A stretch of DNA of 23,912 bases from a virus. A model generated the notes under the pieces. The model saw only the letters and a program-made list of their open reading frames with translations. It was not told the DNA's origin and did no database searches. Below, piece by piece: positions 8,601 to 21,000 of the stretch. Within the stretch, counting starts at the first letter, position 1, and every line of letters begins with the position of its first letter. The position numbers and the translations under genes are program-made. The DNA is taken from positions 1 to 23,912 of the IMG/VR virus record IMGVR_UViG_3300025897_000089; one strand, given 5' to 3'.

Positions 8601-9094
8601 TGAAATACAAAATTTTATTTGGTGCGAACGCAGATGAACAACTGCAGGCAACCTTCAAAGTAGTGAAGAACACAAAAACCAATGTTACGGACGCAGTGAT
8701 CAAGACAAGGGTGATTGCCGCTGTAAATGAATTCTTCGCATTGGACAACTGGGATTTCGGTGATACTTTTTATTTTACAGAACTGGCCGCCTACGTACAC
8801 AATCAACTTGCTCCAGATCTACTGACAGCGGTGATTGTGCCAAACCAGGCAGGACAAGGATTTGGGTCTCTATTCCAGATCAATTCAGCATCAGACGAGA
8901 TTTTTATCAGTGGGGCCACCGTTGATGATGTTTCAATCATAACTGCACTGGGAGCCAACCAATTGGCGGCATCCGGCACTGTGGTTACAGCGACATCAAC
9001 TGCCACGACAAATACGACAACAGGATCATCAGTGTCAGGCTCTACTACAACAGGTTCGGGATCAAGTACCGGCAGTAGTGGATCAGGATACTAA
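5612..9094 (+). CDS. 6: Baseplate wedge protein gp6-like (1160 aa)
   Basis: gp6 forms the inner ring that ties the baseplate wedges together and drives the hexagon-to-star change on contraction. The N-terminal 115 residues carry the family signature (AEDWRKIYQSFQQADFKSYD, EYVALIDLIAYVAQALSFR, ARENFLETAERRNSVLRLAR). Mid-protein motifs include FGDGNFSNLPLGSFRTYHR at about 345 and ITAEDYQVVPLSASQEIVKV at about 431, both typical of gp6/gpJ baseplate proteins. The conserved C-terminal domain spans about 995-1115 (VKYKILFGANADEQLQ, DFGDTFYFTELAAYVHNQLA). At 1160 residues it is much longer than T4 gp6 (about 660), with beta-rich insertions in the middle. Residues 1124-1160 are almost only Thr, Ser and Gly. 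The stop overlaps the next ATG (TAATG). No Shine-Dalgarno is visible before this ATG, but the conserved N-terminus begins soon after it. Confidence 0.92.
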   Translation: MATTDRQNRLLVAEDWRKIYQSFQQADFKSYDFETLRRTMVAYLRENYPDDFNDFVESSEYVALIDLIAYVAQALSFRVDLNARENFLETAERRNSVLRLARLINYNAKRNQPATGLLKIDAISTTQDVTDSSGINLANGTIIWNDSANSNYREQFTSILNAANQTGQLFGKPREAKSVGGIDTEVYTLSSNQLDLPIFNFNKAIGGTSRQFEIVPSTINDSESIYESPPIPGTGLTYTYRSDGSGDSSNNTGFFFLFKQGRMQQQDFSVDTAVTNYIKSLNISNINDTDVWLYKLDQFGQLSEQWTAVPSLSGNNAIYNSLSKEERNIYNVVTRADDAVDLVFGDGNFSNLPLGSFRTYHRTSDNAKYAIQPADMQNVQLTVPYTDANGAQQSLSITASLKASVYNSAATESNASIKDKAPQVYYSQNRMITAEDYQVVPLSASQEIVKVRSVNRTASGISRAKEILDPTGAYSNVSVFAEDGILYREESIQQLTFGFNNRSNIQSTIDTSVESKLKEASARQFYYLKYSTQDLSALTATWSSTTTSTNTNTGYFTSGGALSTGDFATSNLKYAKIGSLIKFTSPDTRKFLNGKLVTSTTENAEDRLWVKIGAVAGDGANNGVGNLESGLGPITLNNIVPDGAVLSAVIPAFTTAFSTTLEANIIDRIEAYEEFGLRYDIDTELWTVITSTNLNTSSVFTLNNAGSTAGTNLDASWWFKFTNDGNTYTVQYREMDYIFESESQNKFHYDVEEKIYDYKTGKSVKDTVKILKTNSIVSTGNSIGYPITWQVVDTVTEADGFQDNRKVKVGFYDDDDDGVVDNPELFDIVVEPTLSETTKFVFFEKYLSYDTVERYRPYAATNFVVTEKESSIILNSSTYTDGQLFYFYDADEDVIKSYSSTTNTLTTSTDYIARRGRSSISFQYKHNAGQETRIDPSVSNIVDIYMLERTYDNLFRIWLQDGGVKPLTSTSDQLRINYSGTLNPLKSLSDQIVYHPVKYKILFGANADEQLQATFKVVKNTKTNVTDAVIKTRVIAAVNEFFALDNWDFGDTFYFTELAAYVHNQLAPDLLTAVIVPNQAGQGFGSLFQINSASDEIFISGATVDDVSIITALGANQLAASGTVVTATSTATTNTTTGSSVSGSTTTGSGSSTGSSGSGY

Positions 9095-9096
9095 TG
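9084..9096 (+). promoter_or_regulatory. RBS and TAATG overlap coupling gp6 to the giant gp7-like gene
   Basis: CAGGATACTAATG combines AGGA (9085-9088), the gp6 stop TAA (9092-9094) and the next ATG (9094-9096). The 12-mer CAGGATACTAAT recurs exactly at 22871-22882 at another gene junction. Confidence 0.7.
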
Positions 9097-12000
9097 GCTG
9101 ACAATACAACAAACTCATTAACCAACAACGAAGTTGTCAAACAGGGCGACAACGAGTACAGGAGAACTGTACAGCATTTACCAGCATTCTACAGGACAGA
9201 CACAAACCAGAGATTCTTGTCAAGCACACTGGATCCCCTGGTGCAGAAAGGTTCACTGGAGAGACTGGACGGTTACATCGGTAGGCAGGATGCCTACACT
9301 AGACAACCAACTGATCGATATCTTACAGCTACCAGCAGAGACAGGATGTCTTACCAGTTGGAACCCGCTGTCACATACACGGACAGAGATACCACTTCTG
9401 TGAATCCAGAAGACCAAGTCAAATTCACAGGAACCTATGATGACTACATAAACCAGATCAAGTACTTTGGAGGAAATGTTGACAACCATGACAGGATCAA
9501 CAAGGAGACTGTTTACTCTTGGAATCCAGCCATAGACTACGACAAGTTGATCAATTACAGGGAATACTTCTGGATGCCGGAAGGTCCGACATCTATTGAG
9601 ATAGACTCGGCAGGTCCATCAGCAGTGGCAGAATATGACGTGGTCAATCTTGCCAAGGGTGCATATAATTTTGGTCACAGGCCGGGAGAAAACAATCCCA
9701 TATTAAAACTTTACAGGGGAAACACGTACAAATTCAAAGTCAACGCAACGGGACATCCTTTCTGGATCATGACAGAACCTTACAAGAGCATGGTGGCGGA
9801 AGATGGGTCAACATCGACGTTATATTCAACAGGGGTGACCAACAACGGTGCCGACTATGGAACAGTGACATTTACAGTACCCACATATGTGGATGCTGTA
9901 TCGACGCCAGACACTTTATATTACCAGTGTGGCAATCACGATTCAATGTATGGGATATTACAAATTAGAACGACAACGGCAACAACGGCAATTGATCCGA
10001 CCAACGATATAGTGGGAGTAAAAAATTACAGCCTAAGAACATTGAATTTATCAAACGGAATGAAAGTTAAATTTACTAATAGTTTGGTTGCGACAAACTA
10101 TCAAGACAAAGAATACTACGTGGAAGGTGTCGGTGATGCCATAACATTGACCGATGTGGACGATTTGATAACGCCGGCCAGCTATGCCACAGAAAGTACA
10201 ATAGTTTATGATTCTGTCGGGTATGACTCGAGGCCTTATGCAAAAGCATACTACAGGCCAGACACAAAAGATTACATAACGATAAAAAGAGATTCACGTG
10301 ATCAGAATGCATGGTCTAGGTACAACAGATGGTTCCACAGATCCATCATAGACGAGACGGCCAGGATCAACGGCTATACACCAACACTCGATGAGGACTC
10401 CAGGGCCAAGAGACCCATAATAGAATTTGATTCTGGACTTGCTTTGTACAATCACGGAACGGTTGCAAAAACATCTGTCACACTGTATGACACGGTGACA
10501 ACGGATGCCTTCAGTGACGTGGTACTACAGACAGGTTACATAGTTGACGGCATTGCACTAACAGAAGGAATGAGGGTCATATTCGCGGCAGACACGGATC
10601 CCATAGTAAAGAACAAGATTTACAAAGTCAGCTTTGCGACAGCAGGTGACAGCACACAGGTCATCTCACTGACCGAGGAAGCAGACGGAGTGCCGGCAGA
10701 CAAGGACAGCGTATTCGTAGAATTCGGGACAGCGAACCAGGGCAAGACTTTCTATTACGACAGTGCAACCACTGCCTGGATAGAAGCACAGCAGAAGACA
10801 GGGGTCAACCAACAACCGTTGTTTGGCATGTGGGACAACAAGCATATAAGTTTTGATGATACAACAACATATCCCAACTCGTCATTTGCGGGGGCCAAGG
10901 TGTTTGAATTCGCAACGTCAGACACAGCAACAACAGACACGGTACTGGGCATAAAAGTAAAATACAACAGCATAAACAATGTCGGCGACATTGTTTTTGA
11001 ATCAGATCATACTTCGGGAACATTCACATACAAGGATGGAACCAAAACTGTCACCGAAACCCTAGCGATAGGGCACCTTCACTACACCACGGGCCGTACC
11101 ACACACAACTCCAAGAGCGCCTGGATAAAGAGGACGAACGAGAGCAGACAGAGGGTGGTACGAACGTTTGTGGCAGATGATACAGAGAAACAGTTGTTCC
11201 CCATTGACTTCTACGAGAATTCTTCTGCAATAACGGATCTGGAACTTTCAGTTTCCGTGAATGGATCCAGGAAGACGCTGACAACGGATTACACTGTTGT
11301 TAATGGAACAACAAACAAATATGTGAGATTCAACAAAGCACTATCGGTGGACGATCAGATCAGGTTAGCAGGCCACAGCAGTGCCGACAAGGTTGTTGGC
11401 AAAGGCATATATGAGATACCTGACAGCTTGGCCACGAACAGTTTAAACCAACAGTCGGGGACATACACCTATGGACAGATAATGAAACATGTTGTTGACA
11501 TATTTGACAAGAACCAGGACATAACAGGATCAGTACCGGGCACATCTAATCTAAGGGACAAACCAGACGCCAGACTAACAGGCGGTAGCATACACCAACA
11601 CGAGGGTCCTCTGTTGCCGGCGATATTTGGGCTGATAGATCAAGATTCTAATTTTATTTCTGCGATTGAGTATGCCAGCCAAGAATATGAGAAATGGTAC
11701 CATGCATTCCTTACACACGCAACAGGGACAGCATACGAGGGTGTTGCCGCTGACAGGGTAGATGAAATTATCTCATCGATAACAGAGGGCAGGAACTCTT
11801 CTTTCCCATTTTTCTATGAAGACATGATAGGATGGGGTGAAAATGTTTCAACCAGATCTTACACAGTACAGGGAGAGTCACAGACAGAATACGCACTTGA
11901 TTCGCAACACAACACAACAACCACAAGCAACAGAGCAGTTTATGTTTATCTGAATGGTGCACAATTACTATCAGGAACAGACTACACGTTCAGCACAGTA

Positions 12001-15000
12001 GATGACAGCGTAGAGATATCAGCCACACTTGCAGAAGGTGACAAGGTGGTGATCAAAGATTACGCAGACACAACAGGCAGTTACATGCCACCATCTCCGA
12101 CTAAACTTGGAATGTATCCGAGATTTAAACCGGAGTCGTTCATTGACGACACCTACCTCACTAGCCAGACAATGATCAGGAGACACGACGGATCGTTCAT
12201 CAAGGCATATGGTGATGAGAGAGATGATTTAATTTTAGAACTAGAAAAAAGAATTTACAACAACTGCAAAATCACGTACGACAGCACACTGTTGGATATA
12301 CACGATGTAAAACCGACAGCATTCTCATCAACGGAGTACACACTAACAGAGCTCAACGAGGTAATGGGCACGGACTTCTATGTATGGGCAGGCAGAAACA
12401 ATGTGCAGTACATCAACAACACACAATTTGTTGAAGGAGCACCGTTCACTTACAATTATGCCCTCTCAACCAACAGGATAACACCAAGCGAGAAACTGCC
12501 AGGCCACTGGAGAGCGATATATCATTATTTTTACGACACAGATGCCCCGCACGTCAGACCATGGGAGATGTTGGGCCATTCGGAGAAGCCAACAGATTGG
12601 GAAAGCACTTATGGTGCGGCACCGTACACGTCAGGTAACACGGTTCTTTGGAATGCGGTAGCGACAGCAACGGGACAGCACAGTAAACCACAGATACTGG
12701 ATTACCTACCAGTGGATGCGTCGGGCAATCTTCTAGATCCAATTGCGGCAGGACTTGTAGGCAATCTTGACCTACCGGGAAGACAGGCCACATGGAAGTT
12801 TGGTGACCAAGCACCAGCGGAGACGGCATGGCGTAAATCCAGTGCGTATCCTTTCACTGTGATGAAGACACTGGCACTTACAAAACCGGCTAAATTCTTC
12901 TCTAACTATTTTGATCTTTCCAGGTTATCAACAAACACGGCGGGAAACCAAATATATTCAGAAACGGGAATAAGGAACACTCTTGCAACGGCCAAGTACC
13001 ATCTGGAGACGATCACAGACAACAGCACAGGTGTAACCACGAGATATCAGACAGCAGGCTATCAGAACTTTGTCGTCAACTACTTGATATCTAGAAATGT
13101 GGATACCACAGCATTCTATTACAACAAGATGAAGAACCTGACAGTGCAGATGGCATACAAGCTGGGAGGATTCACAGACAAGGATAATTTGAAAGTGTTG
13201 ACAGATTCTGTATCTCCGGGGTCGACGACAGGATCTAAATTCATACCGGATGAGAACTACAAGATATTGTTCAGGACATCAAACCCCGTTGAGAGTTTCA
13301 CCTACTCTGGTGTGTTGATAGAGAAGAACACTGACACCGGACAGGACGGATCCAGCCTGTTGGGAGGCTACAAGGTCCTAGGCTATTCGACAACAAAGCC
13401 ATATTTCAAATTTAATTATCCTGTCAAGACAACGACACAATCAGCGGTTTCTGTAGCAGGAGCAACACCAGTATCACGATACAACTACTACCAGGAAGAC
13501 ACACAGACAATACCCTATGGTCACGTGTTCACAACGATACAGGATGTCACGGATTTCTTGTTTGGTCACGGGCACTGGCTAGAAGACCAAGGATTTAAAT
13601 TTAACAAGTATTCAAACGAATTGAAGGAAACGCTCAACTGGGCAAACGCAGTGAGGGAATTCCTATTCTGGACTACCCAGGAATGGGCACCGGGTTCGGC
13701 CGTCACGGTCTCACCGGCCGCTGATGGGTTTGAGTTGGACACAAACAATTCAGTTGTTGGCAGATTAAGGAACCTTGCAGGAGATTATTCACTGCTTGAT
13801 GCAGGAGGCAGGAAGATTGACATCCGGGATATATCCACCAAGAGGATAGGCAAGACATTCGAACTAGGCATTAAATCACAGGACACCGGCCTGTACAACA
13901 TAGCACTGAACACCGTACAGAAGGAACACATCCTGTTGTTTGACAACAGCACAGTGTTCGCGGACATCATATATGATCCATTCACAGGATTCAGACAGCA
14001 GAGACTCAAACTAGTTGGCTTCAAAACAGCAGGATGGAATGGGGATTACTATGCACCAGGATTCGTCTTTGATGCGGCACAGGTAACTTACTGGACGGCC
14101 AACACAGACTACAACGTAGGCGACTCAATAGAGTTCCAAGGCAAGTTCTATGTTGCAAGAGTCAATCACAACTCGGCAACAAAATTTGACAGTGCCAGCT
14201 GGATTTTAAAAGCAGAGAAACCTGCACCACAACTTATTCCAAACTTCGACTACAAGATATCACAGTTCAATGATTTCTACGAACTGGAGTCTAACAACTT
14301 CGATGAGTCACAGCAACAGTTGGCACAGAGACTGATAGGTTACCAGTCAAGGGATTACTTGGAAAATCTTTTCGTCAACGATGTCTCACAATACAAATTC
14401 TACCAGGGCTACATCAGGGAGAAGGGAACACAGAACGCCGTAGACAGACTGCTTAAAGCCAAGTACGAGGGAGAGGACATAACACTGGACCTGTATCCAG
14501 AATGGATGATCAGGTCAGGGACACTAGGCAACACGGATTCCGTAGAGAACATACAGATTACACTGGAGGCTAATAAGATCACTGCAGACCCACAGAGTAT
14601 AGAACTGTTTGATACGTCAAATGGCACATTGGAATACTCAAGATCCAACTACATAGCGAAAACGGATCTATATCGTAGGCCGGTAGACTACACGGCCGCA
14701 ACAACATTCAGTAGGTTGGACTATTCACAAGAAGGAGTGGACAGAGATGTCGCACAAGTTTTCAAGACAGCAGGATATCCACAATTGAACCAGGTACAGC
14801 ACACGGCATTTAACATTGTCGATCTGGTGAACCTAGACATGAACGCCATAACGTCCAATGATCTGGTATGGGTGGCCAACAAGAGCAACAGGGATTGGGA
14901 CGTTTTTAGATTGACATCAGCTGGATACAGGATAGCTTCACTGACACCAATAAATGACGTCACGCAGTTGGAGATAACATTCACGGGTTCACATGGCCTG

Positions 15001-18000
15001 TCAGCAGGCTCCACTAGCACACAGGCCGACTACTTTGGCATATCGAACAGTGAGGAAGTAACACTCAACGGAGTGTACAGAGTGGACAGCACACCAGACC
15101 ACAGGACTGTGATAATAGATTACGCAGGCAACACAGGATTCATACCGGCACTAGCAGATGGATCAACGGCAGACAGTTACGGCAATATCTACAAGTTCAT
15201 ATCGGTGAGGTTGGCCTCGATGGACAACGTGAATGACCTGCTCAACCACGCCGACTACAATAGCAAGGACGAAGCCATAGCAAAGGAAGGAGACAAGGTA
15301 TTCGCTGACGCTGACAGCTCAGGACTGTGGCGTGTGTACGAGAAACAAGATCCATACACAACAGCACTAGTACTATCACCGGACAGTGAAACGGTAGACC
15401 AGGAGTTCGGTCACAGGATAGTGGCAAGGAATGACGGCAGGGCAGTTATTGTTTCAGCTCCAGGCAAGGGACAGGGAGAAATTAATTTCCTTTTCAGGGT
15501 CTCGTCGGAGGCAGGGACACTGTTACAGTCGCAATCAGTAGGCACAATGACGGACAACGACGACAACACCAGTAGATTGGGAGAATCGTTGTCTATGAGC
15601 ACGGATGAGAACTTTGTGGTAGCGGGAGCGCCATACACCAACACGATCGGATTAGACGGCAGTACTAGGCAACTGAACTCGGGATTAATAAAGATCTATG
15701 TTTGGGATCCAACGACATTCAAGTATGGACTACTGGAAACAGTCACACCGCCAACAGATGGCTCGAGCGCCAACGAAAATCTAAATTTCGGTTGGGCCCA
15801 CAAGATTTCAGAACCAACAGTAAGTTCATTGAGAAGCACGGCACAGAAATACCTGTTTGTTTCAGCACCTGGACATGACAGCGACACGGGCAGGGTGTAC
15901 ATGTACACCTGGGGTATCGGTGCAGATGGATCAACATATTCCACGTGGACACAGGATTACACCATAGAAGCACCGGATGGCGGTAGCGGACAAAGATTCG
16001 GACACAGGATACAAGCCAACGACAACGGTGACATACTGGCAGTCAGTTCGTTAGCACCAGGCAACGCAGGCAAGGTGGAAATATTCGTCAAGACTTCACA
16101 GAGCAACGATGGGAGTTCACAGAACTCATTCGCACTGGCACAGACACTGACAGGTGTTGCGTCGGATGGTTCGACCGTGAACACGGCTTTTGGAGAAGCT
16201 ATAGCAATGAGCAAGGACGGAACATCACTGATCATAGGAGCTCCTGGGGTGGACGGCACAGAACAACCAGACGCTGGTGCGATATACTACTACAAGTGGA
16301 ATGCAGATGGTTCGACGAACACATACACACTACAACAGACCTTAAGTGCTCCGGACACACAGAGCAACATGAAATTTGGAACTAGCTTGGACATAAACGA
16401 TTCAGGAACGAGGCTGGTTATAGGTGCTGAAAACTTTGCAAATGTCAGGGAGATAAAATTTGACTCCGGCAGGACCACGTTTGATCTACAGGACACCAGG
16501 GTGGTTGATCCGAACACGGGATCAGGTGGTGCATACACGGCCACGATGTACAACACCAAATTTGTGATAGACGACAGCCTGGTATCAGTCAGCGTGTCAG
16601 AGAATGATGACTTTGGGAGAGGTCTATGCATGATAGACAACACTGTTCTTGTAGGATCCCCCAATGACGACGGGAACACGGACACCAGTGACGGAAGTTC
16701 TAAGATCTCGAATGACGGAACGGTCAACATTTATGATCTAACAGTGAACGGCAAGTACGCATGGGACAACATAGTGACGGAAGATGCATTGATCGACATA
16801 GATAAAATGGGACAAGTTTTCGAATTCAACAACAGCACCAAACAGATCAGAGACTACTACGAACTCTACGATCCCGTAAAAGGAAGGATACTAGGAGTAG
16901 CCGACAGAGAGATCAACATCAAGACCACCTGGGATCCTGCGACCTACAATTTTGGAACAAACGCCGACGGTAAAACACACTGGGCAGAGAAGCACATAGG
17001 GGAGGTATGGTGGGATCTGTCAACAGTCAAGTGGACATGGTACGAACAAGGAGAACAAGAATTCAAAACAAACCACTGGGGTCAACTCTTCCCGGGATCC
17101 AGCATAGACGTATATGAATGGACGGAATCAACATTCCTACCTAGTCAATGGAACACCAGATCCGCTACACAACAGGGCACGACGGAAAGGATAACAGGCA
17201 CAGCACTGAACGGTGACGATACGCAGTACACAGTGATACCGAGATACAACTCCAGACTAGATTCATTCGTCAACTACTATTACTATTGGGTTAAGAACAA
17301 AGCAACAATACCATCCAACAGTGTGGTAGTGCGGAAGAACACAACAGCATACGTGGCAAACCTGATAGCGAATCCTGAAAGGTATGGTTTCAAGTATTAC
17401 TCAGTGACTGACACATCCAAGTTTATTATAAACAATGTCAACAACCTTATCGGTGACGAAATAACACTAAACGTTGACGTCAGGACCAATAATTTTGAAG
17501 CAGATGCACACTCTGTTTGGAAGTTGGCCAGGGAAGGTGACAAGGACTACAGACCAGGAGCACGGATAGAGTCACGTTGGTGGGATTCACTAGCAGGCAA
17601 GAACACATCAGGAGACCTAGTGCCAGATCCAGACCTCCCTGTGAACGAGAGATACGGAAACAGCACGAGACCGAGACAGGGTTGGTACGTGGACAGATTT
17701 AATGCTTTGAAAGAGATAATAGATTACACGAACACTGTGTTGAAGAAAAATCAGTTGGTTGGTCAGATAAACCTAACCAACCTTGATGCCAAAGAACCAG
17801 AACCCACAGTACAGAGCCTAGAATGGGATCAGTCAATAGACACATACGCGGAATTGACTTACATAGACACAAGGGATCTGTCAGGAACAGTGAGATACCT
17901 TGTCAAAGCAGATGAAACAGCCAACGGATACTGGGCGATATACACATGGGACGGCACAGAATTCACTAGAACAAAGATACAAACTTACAACACATCATCG

Positions 18001-21000
18001 TATTGGAGTTACACAGACTGGTACGGCACAGATCCTGATGTACATGGAATGCTCCATGGTGAAAATACAAAAATTGACAAACAGGTAACCTACGAATACG
18101 AACTAGACACACTGTCTCTTGCAGTAGGTAAGCATGTCAAAGTTACTAGTGCAGACACAGGTGGATGGAAACTGTTCATGAAGACTGCGACAGGTTACAC
18201 AAACGTGGGAACAGAGAACGGGACGATCAGGCTATCGACCAAACTTTATGACTACTCACAGGATGCATCTGGTTTCGCTGGAGATGACAACTTTGATGAC
18301 AACTTCTTTGACCAAGAACCTTCCATAGAGACTAGAAATATTTTAACGGCACTGCGAGATGATATATTCATAAATGCACTGGCGATCGAGTACAACACAC
18401 TGTTCTTCATAGGATTGAGCAAGGTACTTTCAGAACAGATCTATGTTGACTGGATGTTTAAGACATCATTCATCAACGCCAAGAACTCTGTCAGACCACT
18501 GGACCAGAGGAAGACATACACATCAGGCACAGACAGTTGGATAGAGAGCTACATCAATGAAGTGAAACCCTTCCACACAAAATTAAGAGAATACAGATTG
18601 GGACACACAGGTACAGAGACACAGGACGGTTTGTTCACAGACTTCGACAGTCCAACATTCTATGATGCGACGACAGGCAAGATCAGATCTTTGAATGTTG
18701 ATTCCGACACTGATAAACTTACTCAATATCCTTGGCAGATGTGGAACGACTACCACAAGAAACACGTTTCATCTATAACAGTCAGCAAAGGTGGATCCGG
18801 CTACACCACAGCCCCGACAGTCACGATAGTGGGAGGAACAGTAGGTTCCACAGGACCTTTCCAGATACTGGCAACAAGTTCGAGTGGAGCGTCTTCAGGC
18901 AGTTACGGTTACTACTATCCATTGTTCAGTAGTCTTGAACAATCTAACATCTGGGACTCGCAAAATGGCGGATCTGGTACATCACACTCTCACACATTTG
19001 ATGGGTACGCAGGAACGTTCTACATGCCAGACAGTCAAATTTCTAATCATGCACAGTCAACAATATCCGGTGCATACAAGATGTACACAACACCGGCTAC
19101 TACTGCGGCGACTGCCACGGCAACGGTTGTTAGTGGCACAGTGACAAAAATAACTGTAACAAGTGCTGGTGCAAACTACATTTTAACACCTATGGTGGTA
19201 TTGACCGGAGGTGCATCTGATGGATCAACACCGTCTGACACCGCTAGAGCATACACGAACCTTAGCAACGATCTTGTTAGGGACATAAACACAACAATAA
19301 AATTTGATAGGGTTTCTAGCACATCGAGAGTGGTCGATTGGACGGCATTGACCAGCTATGCGTACAATGATCTACTTAGATATAAAAACCAACTTTACAA
19401 GGTAACAAATGCCTTCACAGCAACCACAGTGTTCGATGACAACATCGGCGATGTGTACAAAGTGTACGGTGATGAAACAGGACTAACGGCCGCGGACAGG
19501 ACCAAAGGTTTCTACACACCAGGATCGGGAATGGCAGGCAATGAACTTTCACAAGTGATGTCAGGAGTTGACTACGGTGGAACAATGGTCACAGGTTTAT
19601 TATACTCACAGGGACAAGGATGGGACAAGGAAGGTTGGTATAATTTCCCTTGGGACACGTATGGTGAATCTAGGATAAAAGCCTTCAGTGCCGATGGACT
19701 GACAGCAACATTCACTATCACCCCAGCACCGGCCACTAGTGATGTGTATCAGGTCTACATAACTGCTGGTGACAGCTCGAGGCAAAAATTAAACGATATA
19801 TTCAGAGGTGATGGAACAACAACAGCATTTACTTTATCTGCTATACCTGACGCAGGTGTACTAGTGGAGTTCATACCGTTCGATGACGATGGTGTGTTGA
19901 CCCCAACAGATGACAGGACACTCGACTCCATAGTACAGGGCGGATTATTCAGGTCAGCACTAGGACACGCACCAAGCGACATCATAATGGAAGGTGATGA
20001 TTTCATATCACCAGACACCAGTTATGCACCGGAAGAGACAGTGCCAGGACAGCTTTTTGACACACTGGACATAAAAGTTTACACATCTCCAGAATCGGGA
20101 GTACCATTTATATCTGAGAAGAATCACAGAGTCGAAGGTTCCACGACAACATTCAGCATCGGTGACTATCCAGGAACACTGGGATCAGTAACAGTTTCAG
20201 TGAACGGTGTGGTTAAAAAATTGACAACGGACTACACAATCGATGTCGCTAATAAAACAATCACATTTGGCACTGCACCTGCAGAGTATTCGGTCGTGTC
20301 AACAAAAGTTTTTGCAATAAGCGGAGAGAATTACAGGGTGCTGGATCAATACACAGGAGACGGAAGCACAGTCACGTTCACTACATCGACGAGGGGTGAA
20401 TTTAATTTAGATTCAACTGTGTCTGACATGTACATAACAGTAGATGGTGTACCTACAACAGCTTTCTCGACCACGACAACTGCGAACACGATCACGGTGA
20501 CATTCAACACGGCACCGACAGCAAATTCATTCATTCAGATAGCTGGCTTCAACAAGTCATCCAGCTCGACAAGAAGTTTTGCGAGCATCAGGAACCAAGC
20601 GATCACATATGATGGTAGCACAGACAGATACACTCTAACTTATCCACCTGGATCGATAGGTCCACTATCAGGTTTGACAATCGTCGAGGCAAACGGAAAA
20701 GTACTGAGAGGACCAGATGTTAGTTACTACATGGGAGACGGGACGACTGTTGGATTTGATTTCAATCCATTGTCAGGCCTAGGAAGCCTACAAGTAACGG
20801 CAGACACAACAACAAATTCAGCGGACACAACTGCAACCACAACGGACATAGAAGAGGATCTACCTCTGGGAGAAGATTCAACGATAGATCCAGTCAAGGT
20901 CATCACGAGTACTTCGCAGATACAGATACACGTGAACGGAGTAGAGCAGATACTGAACACCCACTACACAGTAGATCTAGGAAATGGAGTACACACGACA

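Noticed and set aside
10190-10260. Possible split of the giant ORF into two genes
   Set aside because: No stop, overlap signal or convincing internal ribosome-binding site with a new conserved N-terminus was seen; the frame is continuous to 22146.
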